DNA from: DATFLL01 sp035267785
Lineage (GTDB): Bacteria > Pseudomonadota > Gammaproteobacteria > DATFLL01
Length of the DNA: 64,000 bases
Direction: 5' to 3'
Assembly: GCA_035267785.1 (NCBI GenBank)
Contig: DATFLL010000042.1
Location: 1 to 64,000, forward strand
In this document: piece by piece, positions 32,277-41,361 of the stretch
Position numbering within the stretch: position 1 is the stretch's first letter
Layout: every line of letters begins with the position of its first letter
Notes under the pieces: generated by a model
The model's input: the letters and a program-made list of their open reading frames with translations, nothing else
Database searches by the model: none
What the model was told of the DNA's origin: nothing
Program-made: the position numbers and the translations under genes

Positions 32277-35200
32277 TCAGGCCGCGTTTCGCGCTTCGCG
32301 GCTCGAGCGCCGGCGCAACCGGTCGCTGAGGTGCTCCATCGCGACATAAAAGGCCGGTGTCACGAAAAGAGTCAGCGTCTGGGAGAACAGCAGCCCGCCC
32401 ACCGTCGCGATACCCAGCGCCTGGCGCGAATGCGCCCCGGCGCCGATGCCCAGCGCGATCGGCAGCGTGCCGAGAATGGCGGCGAAGGTGGTCATCATGA
32501 TCGGACGATAACGCACGCGGCAGGCCTCGATGATCGCCTCGGCTGCCGTGGCATCGTGGCTGCGCCGGTACTGCAGCGCAAAGTCGACCATGATGATGCC
32601 GTTCTTCTTGACCAGACCGACCAGGAGTATCAGGCCCGCGAAGCTGAAGATGTTCAGCTCCTGACCGAACAGCAGCAGCGCCACGATCGCCCCGAATCCG
32701 GCGAGCGGCAGGGCGGTGAGGATGGTCAGCGGGTGGACGAAGTGCTCGTATAGGACGCCGAGCACCATATAGATCACGAGGATGGTGAAGGCCAGCAGCA
32801 ACGGTAGGTCGTGCATGGAGGACTGGAAGGTCCGTGCCGTGCCGGCGAACGTGCCAGTGACGTCCGCCGGCAGGACCGAGGCGGCCACCTCCTCGATCTT
32901 CGCAGTCACCTCACCCAGCGATGCCCCGGGGGGCAGGTTGAACGAGAGCGTGACCGACGGCAGCTGCGCATAGTGGTTGATGGACAACGGTCCGACGCTC
33001 TGGCCGATTCGTGCCACGGCTGACAGCGGCACGAGACGCCCGTTGCTGCCGGGCACGTACAGTGCGTTGAGCGCGTTGACGTCCTGCTGGTAACGCGGGG
33101 CGAGCTGCAGAATCACCGGGTAACTGTCGGTCGCACCGTAAATGGTACTGACCTGGCGCCCGCCGTAGGCGTCGTACAGCGCCTGCTCGATAGCGTTGGC
33201 CGACACGCCCAGCGCCGCCGCTCGTTCGCGGCGAATGCGTACGTTGACCTGCGGGTTGCTCAGCTCGGCATCGAGGCTGACGTCCTGGATGTCCGACACG
33301 TTGCGCAGGCGCGCGAGCATCTCGTTGCCCGTCGCGAACAGTCGGTCGACATCAGAGCTTTGCAGCACGTACTGATACGAGCTCGTGCTCGCATGTCCGC
33401 CGATGCGTATCGCCGGCGGGTTGCGAAAGAATACCCGCATGCCATAGATCGGCCGCACTGCCTGGCGCAGCTGCTGGATGACCTCTTCGGCGCTGTCGCT
33501 GCGCTCACTGGCGGGTTTGAGATGGATGATCAGACGGCCGATGTTGCTGCCGCGCGTGCCGCCAAATCCCTGCCCCGCGCTCGACATAACGCCTGCCACG
33601 TTGGGATTGTCGCGCACGATTTTTGCCGCCTGCGCCTGCAGATCGCGCAGCTCGGCAAACGTGATCCCTTCCGGCGCGCGCGTGTTGCCAATAATCAGGC
33701 CCGTGTCCTCGTTGGGAATGAAGCCCTTGGGCACCACGAAAAACAACCACACGCTCAAAGCGAACAGGCCCGCGGCCACCCACAACGTGGTGCGAAAGTG
33801 GGTCACGCTCCAGCGCAGTCCGGCGGTGTACCACGCCAGACTGCGCGAGAAGGCATGCTCGAACCAGTCGTAGAGCCGGCCGTGGTGCGGCGTGGTACCG
33901 AGGTAGCGGCTGGCGAGCATGGGAGTCAGCGTCAGCGAGACGACCGCCGAAAGCAGCACCGCTATGCCGAGGACGGCGGCGAACTCGGCGAACAGGCGGC
34001 CGATGATGCCGCCCATGAACAGAATCGGAATGAATACCGCAACCAGCGAAAGCGTCATCGACACGACGGTAAAGCCGATCTCGCGGGTGCCGAGCAGCGC
34101 GGCCTTCATGCGATCGTATCCCTTCTCCAAATATCGCACGATGTTCTCCTGGACCACGATTGCATCGTCGACGACGAAGCCCACCGACAGCGTCAAGGCC
34201 ATCAATGACAGCGTGTCCAGGCTGTAGCCCAGGAGGTACATCACCGCCATGGTGCCGATGAGGGCTGTGGGCAGGGACAGGGCGCTGATTGCCGTGGCGC
34301 GCAGGTTGCGCAGGAACATCAGTATCACGCCCACCACCAGCACCATCGCCAACAGCAGGGTGAAGGTCACGTCGTTGATGCTTTCGTGGATGAACTCGGC
34401 GCGGTTGTGAATGATATTGATGCGGGCATCGCCCGGCAGCTGGGCCTCGATCTGGGGCAGCAGCGCCTTGACGCGGCGCACGACCTCGACCGTATTGGCC
34501 CCGGCCTGGCGCTTGACCGCGAGGATGATCGCCGGGCGTCCGTTAAAGGTCGTGAGCTGCTTTTCGTTTTCGACCGAATCCTCGGCCCGGCCGATATCGC
34601 TAAGACGCACCGGCGCACCGTTGGCATAGGCCACGACCAGCCGGTTGTACTGCCTGGCGCTGTCGAGCTGCCCGTCGGCCGCCACGGTGTAGGAGCGCGT
34701 GCTGCCGTCGAGCGTACCGGCCGGGGTATTGGAGTTGCCCTGCTGCACGGCATCGATGACCTGCGCAACCGACAGGTTGCGCGCCTGCAGCGCGTAGGGG
34801 TTGAGCCGAATGCGCACCGCGTATTTGTGCGAGCCGAAGACCAGAACCTGGGCCACGCCGGGCAGGGTCGATATGCGATCGGCCACCCGAGTCTCGGCAT
34901 ACTGGTCGAGCTTGGTCAGCGGCAGGGTCTTGGCGCTGAAGGCCATATAGATCACGGCCGAGTCCGCCGGATTGACCTTACGCAGCGTCGGCAGCGAGGT
35001 CATCTCCGGCGGCAAGCGGCGGCTGGCCTGCGAGATCGCCGACTGCACGTCCTGCGAGGCCGAGTCGATGTTGCGCGACAAATCGAACTGCAACGTGATG
35101 CGTGTCTGCCCCAGCGAGCTGGTGGACACCATCGAGTCGATACCGGCAATCGAGGAGAATTCGCGCTCCAGCGGCGTGGCCACGGAGCTGGCCATGGTGC

Positions 35201-35369
35201 GCGCGCTGGCCCCCGGCATCTCCGCGCTGACGACGATGGTGGGAAAATCGACCTGCGGCAGCTCGCTGATCGGCAGCTCGCGGTAGGCGACCAGACCGAA
35301 CACCACCAGGGCCGCCATCAGGATGGTGGTCATGACCGGACGGTGGATGAACGGCGCGGCGACGTTCAC
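32277..35369 (-). CDS. RND efflux transporter, MdtB/MdtC-like
   Basis: A 1030-aa RND pump. The N-terminus is NVAAPFIHRPVMTTILMAAL. The central helix has GFVVDDAIVVQENIVRYLEKG with the proton-relay aspartates, and the second half has VKKNGIIMVDFALQ. RELPISELPQVDFPT resembles MdtB/C-type transporters. It starts within the stop of the adaptor gene (ATGA). Only one RND gene is present, whereas enteric mdtBC systems have two. The second pump of the window, it also lacks an adjacent outer-membrane channel. Confidence 0.93.
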   Translation of the reverse strand: MNVAAPFIHRPVMTTILMAALVVFGLVAYRELPISELPQVDFPTIVVSAEMPGASARTMASSVATPLEREFSSIAGIDSMVSTSSLGQTRITLQFDLSRNIDSASQDVQSAISQASRRLPPEMTSLPTLRKVNPADSAVIYMAFSAKTLPLTKLDQYAETRVADRISTLPGVAQVLVFGSHKYAVRIRLNPYALQARNLSVAQVIDAVQQGNSNTPAGTLDGSTRSYTVAADGQLDSARQYNRLVVAYANGAPVRLSDIGRAEDSVENEKQLTTFNGRPAIILAVKRQAGANTVEVVRRVKALLPQIEAQLPGDARINIIHNRAEFIHESINDVTFTLLLAMVLVVGVILMFLRNLRATAISALSLPTALIGTMAVMYLLGYSLDTLSLMALTLSVGFVVDDAIVVQENIVRYLEKGYDRMKAALLGTREIGFTVVSMTLSLVAVFIPILFMGGIIGRLFAEFAAVLGIAVLLSAVVSLTLTPMLASRYLGTTPHHGRLYDWFEHAFSRSLAWYTAGLRWSVTHFRTTLWVAAGLFALSVWLFFVVPKGFIPNEDTGLIIGNTRAPEGITFAELRDLQAQAAKIVRDNPNVAGVMSSAGQGFGGTRGSNIGRLIIHLKPASERSDSAEEVIQQLRQAVRPIYGMRVFFRNPPAIRIGGHASTSSYQYVLQSSDVDRLFATGNEMLARLRNVSDIQDVSLDAELSNPQVNVRIRRERAAALGVSANAIEQALYDAYGGRQVSTIYGATDSYPVILQLAPRYQQDVNALNALYVPGSNGRLVPLSAVARIGQSVGPLSINHYAQLPSVTLSFNLPPGASLGEVTAKIEEVAASVLPADVTGTFAGTARTFQSSMHDLPLLLAFTILVIYMVLGVLYEHFVHPLTILTALPLAGFGAIVALLLFGQELNIFSFAGLILLVGLVKKNGIIMVDFALQYRRSHDATAAEAIIEACRVRYRPIMMTTFAAILGTLPIALGIGAGAHSRQALGIATVGGLLFSQTLTLFVTPAFYVAMEHLSDRLRRRSSREARNAA

Positions 35370-36571
35370 GGCCGGGAGGCTCGATCGGTACCGTCCCGGT
35401 CGCGGCGGGCACCGGCGGGCGGGATCGGCTTGACCGCGCGCCCGTCACGCAGGTTGCGCGGAAGCTTGGCGACGATGGCCTCGCCCGGCTTGACGCCGGC
35501 GGCGATCACCGACCAGCCGTCGATCTGGCGCGCCACGCTGACCGGTGTGGCGTGCGCCCGCCCGTCGCGCACCACGTAGACGAGACCGCCCTGCTGCGCG
35601 GGTTGCACCGCACTGTCAGGCACCACCACGGCGTGGGGCTGCACGGCGAGCTCCATCTGCAGGTTGACGTACTGTCCGGGCCACAAAAAGCGGCTCTTGT
35701 TCGGAAACTGCGCCTTGAGCATGACCGTGCCGGTGAGCGGGTCGACGGTGTTGTCCACGAAGACCAACCGGCCGATCTCCCCGGCCGGATCGGCGGCGGG
35801 CGCCGGTGGGTTCGCCTTGGAAGCGTTTGCGGCGGAGGCCGGGATGACGATTCGTACGCTGCCCGCCGCCTGGTAACGGCGCAACTCACCGAGGCGCTCC
35901 TGGGAGATGCTGAAGCGCACGAGGATGGGGGCGATTTGATTGATGGTCACCAGCGGCGTCGAGCTGTTGGCCTCGACCAGGTTGCCGCCCTTGAAGGCGA
36001 TGGCGCCGGTGCGCCCGGCAATGGGCGAGCGTATCTCGGTGTAGCGCAGCTGGATTTTGGCCTGCATCACGGCGGCTTCGTCGACCGCCACGGCGGCGGC
36101 CGCGACCTTGGCAGCGGCCCGCGCGTCTTCCAGGTCCTGCGGGGTAACGTAATTGCGCTTGGCCAGACGCTCGGTACGCCGGCGCTGCCAGCGCGCCTTC
36201 GCCAGCGTCGCCTGGTCCCGGGTCAGGGCCGCCTTGGCCTGAGCCAGCGCCGCCTCGAACGGGGCCGGATCGATCTGGAACAGCAGCTGACCCGCCTTGA
36301 CCTCGTCGCCCTCGGCAAAGGCCACCTTGTTCAACACGCCGGTGATCTGGGGGCGCACCTGAACGATGTGCCGGGATTCGACCTGGCCAACCGCCTCGAG
36401 GCGAATGGGCACGGCCCGCTCGGCAACGTGCGTGATTTCGACACTGAGAGGCGAGCCGCCCGGCTTGCGGGCGTGGCCCGCCGGGACGCTGTCCGGCATA
36501 CGGCCGAAAGCGAACCAGGCGCCGGCCAGTACGGCGCACAGCACAACGCCCAACAATAGACGTTTCATCAT
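35366..36571 (-). CDS. RND efflux periplasmic adaptor, MdtA-like
   Basis: A 401-aa membrane fusion protein with an N-terminal anchor (3-22), a lipoyl half (RPQITGVLNKVAFAEGDEV), a helical hairpin with an Ala-rich stretch near residues 145-165, and the second half RSPIAGRTGAIAFKGGNLV. The C-terminal barrel has LWPGQYVNLQMEL. An extra ~25-residue Ala/Pro insert lies near 245-270. The ATG at 36571 follows GGAG at about 9 bases. It is the first gene of a two-gene pump operon. A direct-repeat operator candidate lies about 100 bp upstream. Confidence 0.9.
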   Translation of the reverse strand: MMKRLLLGVVLCAVLAGAWFAFGRMPDSVPAGHARKPGGSPLSVEITHVAERAVPIRLEAVGQVESRHIVQVRPQITGVLNKVAFAEGDEVKAGQLLFQIDPAPFEAALAQAKAALTRDQATLAKARWQRRRTERLAKRNYVTPQDLEDARAAAKVAAAAVAVDEAAVMQAKIQLRYTEIRSPIAGRTGAIAFKGGNLVEANSSTPLVTINQIAPILVRFSISQERLGELRRYQAAGSVRIVIPASAANASKANPPAPAADPAGEIGRLVFVDNTVDPLTGTVMLKAQFPNKSRFLWPGQYVNLQMELAVQPHAVVVPDSAVQPAQQGGLVYVVRDGRAHATPVSVARQIDGWSVIAAGVKPGEAIVAKLPRNLRDGRAVKPIPPAGARRDRDGTDRASRP

Positions 36572-36668
36572 TCAGTAAGGCTCCGAACGGGCGAAGCGCC
36601 GGGAGTGGCCGCCCGCGCTGCGATCAGGCATGGTAGGCCGGCGGCGCAGAGGCTGGCAACCAATTGAC

Positions 36669-36684
36669 TGTAACACTATGTAAC
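36669..36684 (+). promoter_or_regulatory. Direct-repeat operator candidate upstream of the mdtA-like gene
   Basis: TGTAAC-ACTA-TGTAAC contains two identical hexamers exactly 10 bp apart, one helical turn. This is typical of dimeric OmpR/PhoB-family response regulators. An imperfect relative lies before the macA-like gene. Confidence 0.45.
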
Positions 36685-36727
36685 GTGCGGACCGGCCCCA
36701 GGCGAGGCGCGGCAGTGCGGCGGGTCG

Positions 36728-37096
36728 CTAGATCAGCCGCTCCTGTTCCAGCTGACGCAGATAGCGGGAAAAGGGCATCTCGACCACCTCCCCGCGGGCG
36801 GCCCGCTCGAGCAGGCGGACGAAGACATGGGCCTCGTCCTCCGGGTCGTCCGGCACGAGCAGTATCTCGCCCGAGCGCAGCCGCAGGCGGATGCCGTTGA
36901 CCAGGGCGTCGGTCTCGGCCTGCGAAACGATGTACAGCGGACATTCCTCGAACATTCCGATGTCCGCAATGTTCAGGAAGTACTCGCGGGCGCCGAGACC
37001 GTGCTCGGCACGACAGCGGGCGGGGTTGCCGCGGCCGAAATCCTCCTCGCCGGCAGGCTCGATCTCGGTCAGCGGATATATCTTGATGAATGGCAT
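36728..37096 (-). CDS. Conserved-looking protein of unknown function
   Basis: A 122-aa soluble acidic protein, not recognised. A beta-strand start (FIKIYPLTEIEP) is followed by a GlyArg-rich loop and a segment IADIGMFEECPLYIVS with one cysteine. The helical end (VFVRLLERAARGEVVEMPFSRYLRQLEQE) suggests a small regulator- or chaperone-like fold. No signal or membrane segment. The ATG has no strong ribosome binding site. Confidence 0.6.
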   Translation of the reverse strand: MPFIKIYPLTEIEPAGEEDFGRGNPARCRAEHGLGAREYFLNIADIGMFEECPLYIVSQAETDALVNGIRLRLRSGEILLVPDDPEDEAHVFVRLLERAARGEVVEMPFSRYLRQLEQERLI

Positions 37097-37159
37097 CGGT
37101 TCGGCGCTCCGCTCTCGGCGCAGTTGTACCGGCGCGGCCAGTCTAACACGGCGCCGGTG

Positions 37160-37648
37160 CTAGCAATGCGCCAACCCCATCCAGTACCGGTGAGGATAAT
37201 CCCGCTCGGGATCCTCGACCGACAGTTTGCGAAAACCGCGCGCGGCAAAGAACCCTTCGGCCCCGCGCTGGGCCTTGACCAGAACTCCGTCCACCGCGCG
37301 TTCGCGGGCCGCCGCCTGCGCCGCGGCCAGCAGCTTCGTACCAATCCCCTGGTGATGTGCGGCCGGGTCGACGTAGATGCCATGGAGCAGCAAGCCGCTG
37401 CACCCGCCGGGCGTGTCTGCGGGATCGGCCGGCTCCCAGGCGGCCACGCCCAGGATGTCGCCAGCACCGCGCACGGCGGCCGCGACGTCCAAGTGCTCCA
37501 GATCCAAAGGCGTATAGCTGTAGGTGGATAGGGACAGCCGCTTGACGCGCTCGGGCAGATCCCAGCTCATGACGGCGCGCTCGATCACCGCGTTGACCGC
37601 CGGCAGGTCATCGGCCTCGACGAAACGCAGAGTGACGGTTTGGCTCAT
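37160..37648 (-). CDS. GNAT-family N-acetyltransferase
   Basis: A 162-aa acyl-CoA-dependent acetyltransferase. The acetyl-CoA motif is LLHGIYVDPAAHHQGIGTKLL (about 87-107), with the pyrophosphate-binding HQGIGT. KAQRGAEGFFAARGFRKLS forms the last part of the fold. The substrate is unknown. The ATG at 37648 opens the first strand; upstream codons look non-coding. It lies 63 bp from the unknown gene at 36728 and may be co-transcribed with it. Confidence 0.83.
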   Translation of the reverse strand: MSQTVTLRFVEADDLPAVNAVIERAVMSWDLPERVKRLSLSTYSYTPLDLEHLDVAAAVRGAGDILGVAAWEPADPADTPGGCSGLLLHGIYVDPAAHHQGIGTKLLAAAQAAARERAVDGVLVKAQRGAEGFFAARGFRKLSVEDPERDYPHRYWMGLAHC

Positions 37649-37773
37649 AGACGACAACGCACGGATGGACGACGTACACGCTGAACAGCGAACAGCGCCG
37701 AGGGATTCAAGGCGACGGGACCGATTTTGCCACGTCTTCAAGGTTTGGTATATCAGCCCCCCGTAAATGAATG

Positions 37774-37805
37774 AGGGCGCCGGCCCCTCCTCGGAGCCGG
37801 CGCCC
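37774..37805 (-). terminator. G/C hairpin after the secreted-protein gene
   Basis: GGGCGCCGGC and GCCGGCGCCC form a perfect 10-bp stem with a 12-base loop. On the minus strand it is followed by TCATTCATTTAC, only moderately T-rich. It directly follows the stop at 37822. Confidence 0.65.
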
Positions 37806-37821
37806 GGTCACTGTAACGCTT

Positions 37822-38856
37822 TCAGCGCCGCAGGCGCGCCGGCGGCGTCTTCGGCTGAACCCCCAGGTTCGACGGCGCATTCGGGGTGGCACTGCAGTGC
37901 ACGCTGAAGTTCACCTGCTTGGAGTTGATCTTGTTCGGCGACAACACGGTCAGGCGCGCCCAGCCGTTGGTCGTGGTCGAGTTGATAGTGATCTTCTCGT
38001 AGAAGGTCTTCGCACCTGCATGGGTAAAGATCAGAGTCTTCGACGGCGGCGTACCGGCACCGATATGCGGGATGCGGTATTTGACGCTCCCCGCACCGCT
38101 GGCGACGATGGAGCCGCTGATGGTGACGGTGGCGGGACACTTGCTGGTCTGCTGCGGCGGCGTGGCAAGTATGGATACATGCGTCACCTGGGTCGGCGCC
38201 TTCATCTGATTCGGACCCTTCGGACCGGGTGTCTGGCCCGGCATCAGGACGCCGCCGATCCCGCCAGCCGAGCCGCTCTTGCAGACGACCTTCAGAGTCG
38301 TATTGAACTTATCCGAACCGTAGGTGCCGCCGCTGTGGCCCGGCCGGCCGCACAGCGCCACGCCCGTGAGCGTCACGCTCCGGTTGATCGTGTGCTTGCT
38401 GGCGAGGATCTGCTGCTTGTTGGCGCCCTGGGACAGGCGGGTATTCATGTAACTGCGGCACATGGCCACAGGGTCGGCGTGCAGCTTGTTCGTGGGGACG
38501 TGCAGCACGACATCCTGATAGGGCAGGTCCTTGAGGCCACGGGTAGGAACACTGACGCGATAGTTGTCGCTGTACTCCAGAACCGTGCCGCCGACGTTCT
38601 CGCTGCCGAAGGCGACGAAGCCCTCCTTCAATCGGTTCGCCCCGTTGCACCCCGCCTTCATCTGCACGTGGTAGGGAACGCTCGAGGTGGTGGTCTTGGC
38701 GTACTGGCCGTTGATCGGTTGAACGTAGACCGTTCCATCATGAATATTGATGCCTGCCTTCCTGACATCGACGTAGTTGACCGGTCCCGCGGCAGCAACC
38801 CCGCTCATAATCAAAAGCCCCCCCGCAAGCCACCCCCGACAATAAAGGCTGTTCAT
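37822..38856 (-). CDS. Secreted protein of unknown function
   Basis: A 344-aa exported protein, not recognised. A signal peptide ends at about VAAAG (24). The first ~200 residues are beta-rich with cysteines at about 70, 132, 169 and 192, likely disulfides. A Gly/Pro linker (195-220) leads to a second beta domain (230-325) with one Cys pair, ending in a Pro/Arg tail. The two-domain layout suggests a surface or adhesin-like protein. The ATG has GGGGAGAG upstream. Monocistronic. Confidence 0.7.
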   Translation of the reverse strand: MNSLYCRGWLAGGLLIMSGVAAAGPVNYVDVRKAGINIHDGTVYVQPINGQYAKTTTSSVPYHVQMKAGCNGANRLKEGFVAFGSENVGGTVLEYSDNYRVSVPTRGLKDLPYQDVVLHVPTNKLHADPVAMCRSYMNTRLSQGANKQQILASKHTINRSVTLTGVALCGRPGHSGGTYGSDKFNTTLKVVCKSGSAGGIGGVLMPGQTPGPKGPNQMKAPTQVTHVSILATPPQQTSKCPATVTISGSIVASGAGSVKYRIPHIGAGTPPSKTLIFTHAGAKTFYEKITINSTTTNGWARLTVLSPNKINSKQVNFSVHCSATPNAPSNLGVQPKTPPARLRR

Positions 38857-38993
38857 AGCGCTCTCCCCGCACCGTAATCGTTATCGCCCACAATGGGCAT
38901 AACCCTAAGTCGATTACCGCGGTGGGAAGGTTCAAGGGCGCAACCAACAAAGACACACCGACACGGGGCCGCAGGCGACTCCCGGGCCGGGCA

Positions 38994-39455
38994 CTATGCC
39001 TGCGTGAGGACGTATTTGAGGATAGCCACGACCTGCTCGGGGCTCTGACAGACCGCCTGCGCGGCGCCGTCGACCTCCTTGAGGGCGTGTGTCAGCTCGG
39101 GATCGTGCAGCGTAATAATAGGAGTACCGATGGCCGCGGCGTAGCCGGCGTCGAAGGCGGCATTCCACTGGCGGTACTTGTCGCCGAAGCGCACCACGAC
39201 GACATCGGCCTTTTCGAGCAGCGTTCGGGTGCGGATGGCGTTGATTTTGGCGCCCTTGTGGTCGCGCCAGAACGGGTCGTCCTCGGCCCCCAGGATATCG
39301 ACGCCGACGTCGTCGCTGGCGCCGTGGTCGGTCACGGGCGCGACGAAGGATACGTTCAGGCCTTCGGCGCGTGCGCCCTCTTCAATGCGCTGGCGCCAAT
39401 CGGTATGGATCTCTCCAGAGAGATAGACCAGCCAGGTCTCGTTTGCGTTTGTCAT
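38994..39455 (-). CDS. YtoQ-family protein
   Basis: A 153-aa cytoplasmic protein matching the YtoQ family: WLVYLSGEIHTDWRQRIEEGA near the start, then DDPFWRDHKGAKINAIRTR, VVVRFGDKYRQWNAAFDAGYAAA and GTPIITLHDPELTHALKEVD. The fold resembles nucleoside 2-deoxyribosyltransferases, and a nucleoside-related role is only inferred. The ATG at 39455 starts exactly where the family begins; 25 upstream codons are low-complexity. Confidence 0.87.
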   Translation of the reverse strand: MTNANETWLVYLSGEIHTDWRQRIEEGARAEGLNVSFVAPVTDHGASDDVGVDILGAEDDPFWRDHKGAKINAIRTRTLLEKADVVVVRFGDKYRQWNAAFDAGYAAAIGTPIITLHDPELTHALKEVDGAAQAVCQSPEQVVAILKYVLTQA

Positions 39456-39560
39456 GGGGCCATTATCGCGCCCCCCGGACCCGCCTGTGAAGGACCCGCG
39501 CGGCGTCAGTCCGCGGCGCTCCGCCGCCAATCTGCGCGGCCCGCTCGGAGCGCCTGCCCA

Positions 39561-39584
39561 GCCCTGCCCTGCCCTGCCCTGCCC
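39561..39584. repeat. Short GCCCT tandem repeat
   Basis: Four perfect GCCCT units followed by a partial fifth (GCCC). It sits just upstream of an A/T-rich promoter region. Confidence 0.8.
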
Positions 39585-39648
39585 GACGGACGCGCCATAT
39601 CCTTACTGATTGTTTTTATTGCATTAAATTAATTTTCTTCACATTTTC

Positions 39649-39678
39649 TTGACGCCTTCTCCGTTTCGGGGCTATTCT
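39649..39678 (+). promoter_or_regulatory. Promoter candidate of the lipid-modification operon
   Basis: TTGACG and TATTCT are separated by 18 bp, downstream of an A/T-rich stretch (39600-39650) that could act as an UP element. Related loci in other bacteria are driven by an ECF sigma factor, and no such promoter could be confirmed here. Confidence 0.35.
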
Positions 39679-39757
39679 CTGTCCGTACGTTGTCTAGGAC
39701 ATCTATATTACCACTAGTCGGATGTCCACGATTGGGCCCCTGGAGGCGTGCTTCACC

Positions 39758-40831
39758 ATGAACACAGTCAGTCAACTCGCTTTCGATCTCACCGAACAGG
39801 GCATCGTCCCCGACCTGGTCGTTCGCCGCGGTATCCGCCATCTGCTGAATCAGCGGCTGAGGGAAATCCACGCCGACGATACCGAGGCCGTCGCGGCCGA
39901 CTTCAACGCGCTGGTCATGCGGATGGACAATTCGCCGATCGCGCTCGTACCGGAAAAGGCCAACGAGCAGCACTACGAGGTCCCCAGCGACTTCTTCCGA
40001 CACACCCTCGGGCCGCACCTCAAGTACAGCTGCGGCTATTGGCCGCAGTCGGTCACAAGACTGGATGAGGCCGAGTCGGCCGCACTGGCCGAGACCTGCA
40101 GGCACGCCCAGCTGGTCGACGGCCAGCGGGTGCTGGAACTGGGCTGCGGCTGGGGATCGCTCAGTCTGTGGATGGCCGCGCAGTATCCCGCCAGCACCAT
40201 CACCGCCGTCTCCAACTCACAGTCCCAACGGGCGTTTATCGAACGCCAGGCCCGTGAACGCGGCCTGACCAATCTGTCCGTCGTGACCTGCGACATGAAC
40301 GACTTCCACGCGCAGGAGGCGCATTTCGATCGCGTGGTCTGCGTCGAGATGTTCGAGCACATGCGCAACTGGCGGGCGCTGTACGGGCGCATCGCCCGCT
40401 GGCTGAAACCGGGCGGTCGATTCTTCAAGCACATCTTCGTCCACCGCCACGCACCGTACCTGTTCGAAGACAACGGCCCGGGCGACTGGATGAGTCGGCA
40501 TTTCTTCTCCGGCGGAATGATGCCCAGCGACGACCTCCCGTTGACCTTCCAGCACGATCTGCGATTTGTCAGGCGCTGGCGCTGGGACGGTACCCATTAC
40601 GAAAAGACCGCCAACGCCTGGCTCCAGCGCATGGACGAGAGGCGCTATGAGCTGTGGCCCGTGGTCCAGAAGACCTATGGCGATGCCAATGCCGCGACCT
40701 GGTGGAACCGGTGGCGACTGTTCTTCATGGCCTGCGCCGAACTGTTCGGATACGACAAGGGGCAGCAGTGGTGGGTCGCCCACTATCTGTTCGAAAAACC
40801 CGCCGAAGGGGGCCGGGCGGTCGCGCCATGA
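39758..40831 (+). CDS. SAM-dependent methyltransferase, CFA synthase / coclaurine N-methyltransferase-like
   Basis: A 357-aa class I methyltransferase. KANEQHYEVPSDFF and YSCGYW precede SAM motif I VLELGCGWGSLSLWMA, then SNSQSQRAFIE, then VCVEMFEHMRNW. The C-terminal part has MSRHFFSGGMMPSDDLPL and ends MACAELFGYDKGQQWWVAHYLFEK. This is the branch of the CFA-synthase superfamily that includes plant coclaurine N-methyltransferases. In this operon a lipid acyl-chain target is more likely. The ATG at 39758 follows GGAGG; one at 39722 is weaker. It is the first gene of the operon and overlaps the next by ATGA. Confidence 0.85.
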   Translation: MNTVSQLAFDLTEQGIVPDLVVRRGIRHLLNQRLREIHADDTEAVAADFNALVMRMDNSPIALVPEKANEQHYEVPSDFFRHTLGPHLKYSCGYWPQSVTRLDEAESAALAETCRHAQLVDGQRVLELGCGWGSLSLWMAAQYPASTITAVSNSQSQRAFIERQARERGLTNLSVVTCDMNDFHAQEAHFDRVVCVEMFEHMRNWRALYGRIARWLKPGGRFFKHIFVHRHAPYLFEDNGPGDWMSRHFFSGGMMPSDDLPLTFQHDLRFVRRWRWDGTHYEKTANAWLQRMDERRYELWPVVQKTYGDANAATWWNRWRLFFMACAELFGYDKGQQWWVAHYLFEKPAEGGRAVAP

Positions 40832-41361
40832 AGACGACATTGATCAACTTCGCGCTGTTTCAGCTCGGCTGGTTCGGCTGCGTACTCACCGGGGCCGCGG
40901 GCGAGCCCTGGATTGGGGCACTGCTCGCCGTGGCCATCGTCGCCTGGCACCTGCGGTGGGCGCCGCGCCCGGCGCTCGAACTGAAGCTGATCGGTGTGGC
41001 GGTGGGCATCGGCGCCCTGTGGGACACCCTGCTCGTCTATCAAGGCTGGCTGGCGTATCCCTCCGGCATGCTGCTGCCGTTCACGGCGCCCTACTGGATC
41101 GTCATCATGTGGGCGCTGTTCGCGACGACGCTCAATGTGTCACTGCGCTGGCTGAAGGGCCGCGCCCTCTATGCGACCGTGTTCGGCGCCATTGGCGGGC
41201 CCCTCGCCTATTTCGCCGGCCAGCGACTGGGGGCGGTGGAGTTCCTCGACCCGCGCGCCGCCCTGCTCGCCCTGTTGATCGGCTGGGCCGTGTTCACGCC
41301 CCTGCTGATCGCCGTCTCGCAGCGCTATGACGGCTTTACCCCGGCGAGGTCAAGACCATGA
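40828..41361 (+). CDS. DUF2878 membrane protein
   Basis: A 177-aa protein with five or six short membrane helices. Motifs typical of DUF2878 are FQLGWFGCVLTGA, ALWDTLLVYQGWLAYPSG, PYWIVIMWALFATTLN and GGPLAYFAGQRLGA. The function is unknown; it repeatedly occurs with CFA-type methyltransferases and DUF1295 genes. ATGA overlaps on both sides show tight coupling. Confidence 0.87.
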   Translation: MKTTLINFALFQLGWFGCVLTGAAGEPWIGALLAVAIVAWHLRWAPRPALELKLIGVAVGIGALWDTLLVYQGWLAYPSGMLLPFTAPYWIVIMWALFATTLNVSLRWLKGRALYATVFGAIGGPLAYFAGQRLGAVEFLDPRAALLALLIGWAVFTPLLIAVSQRYDGFTPARSRP

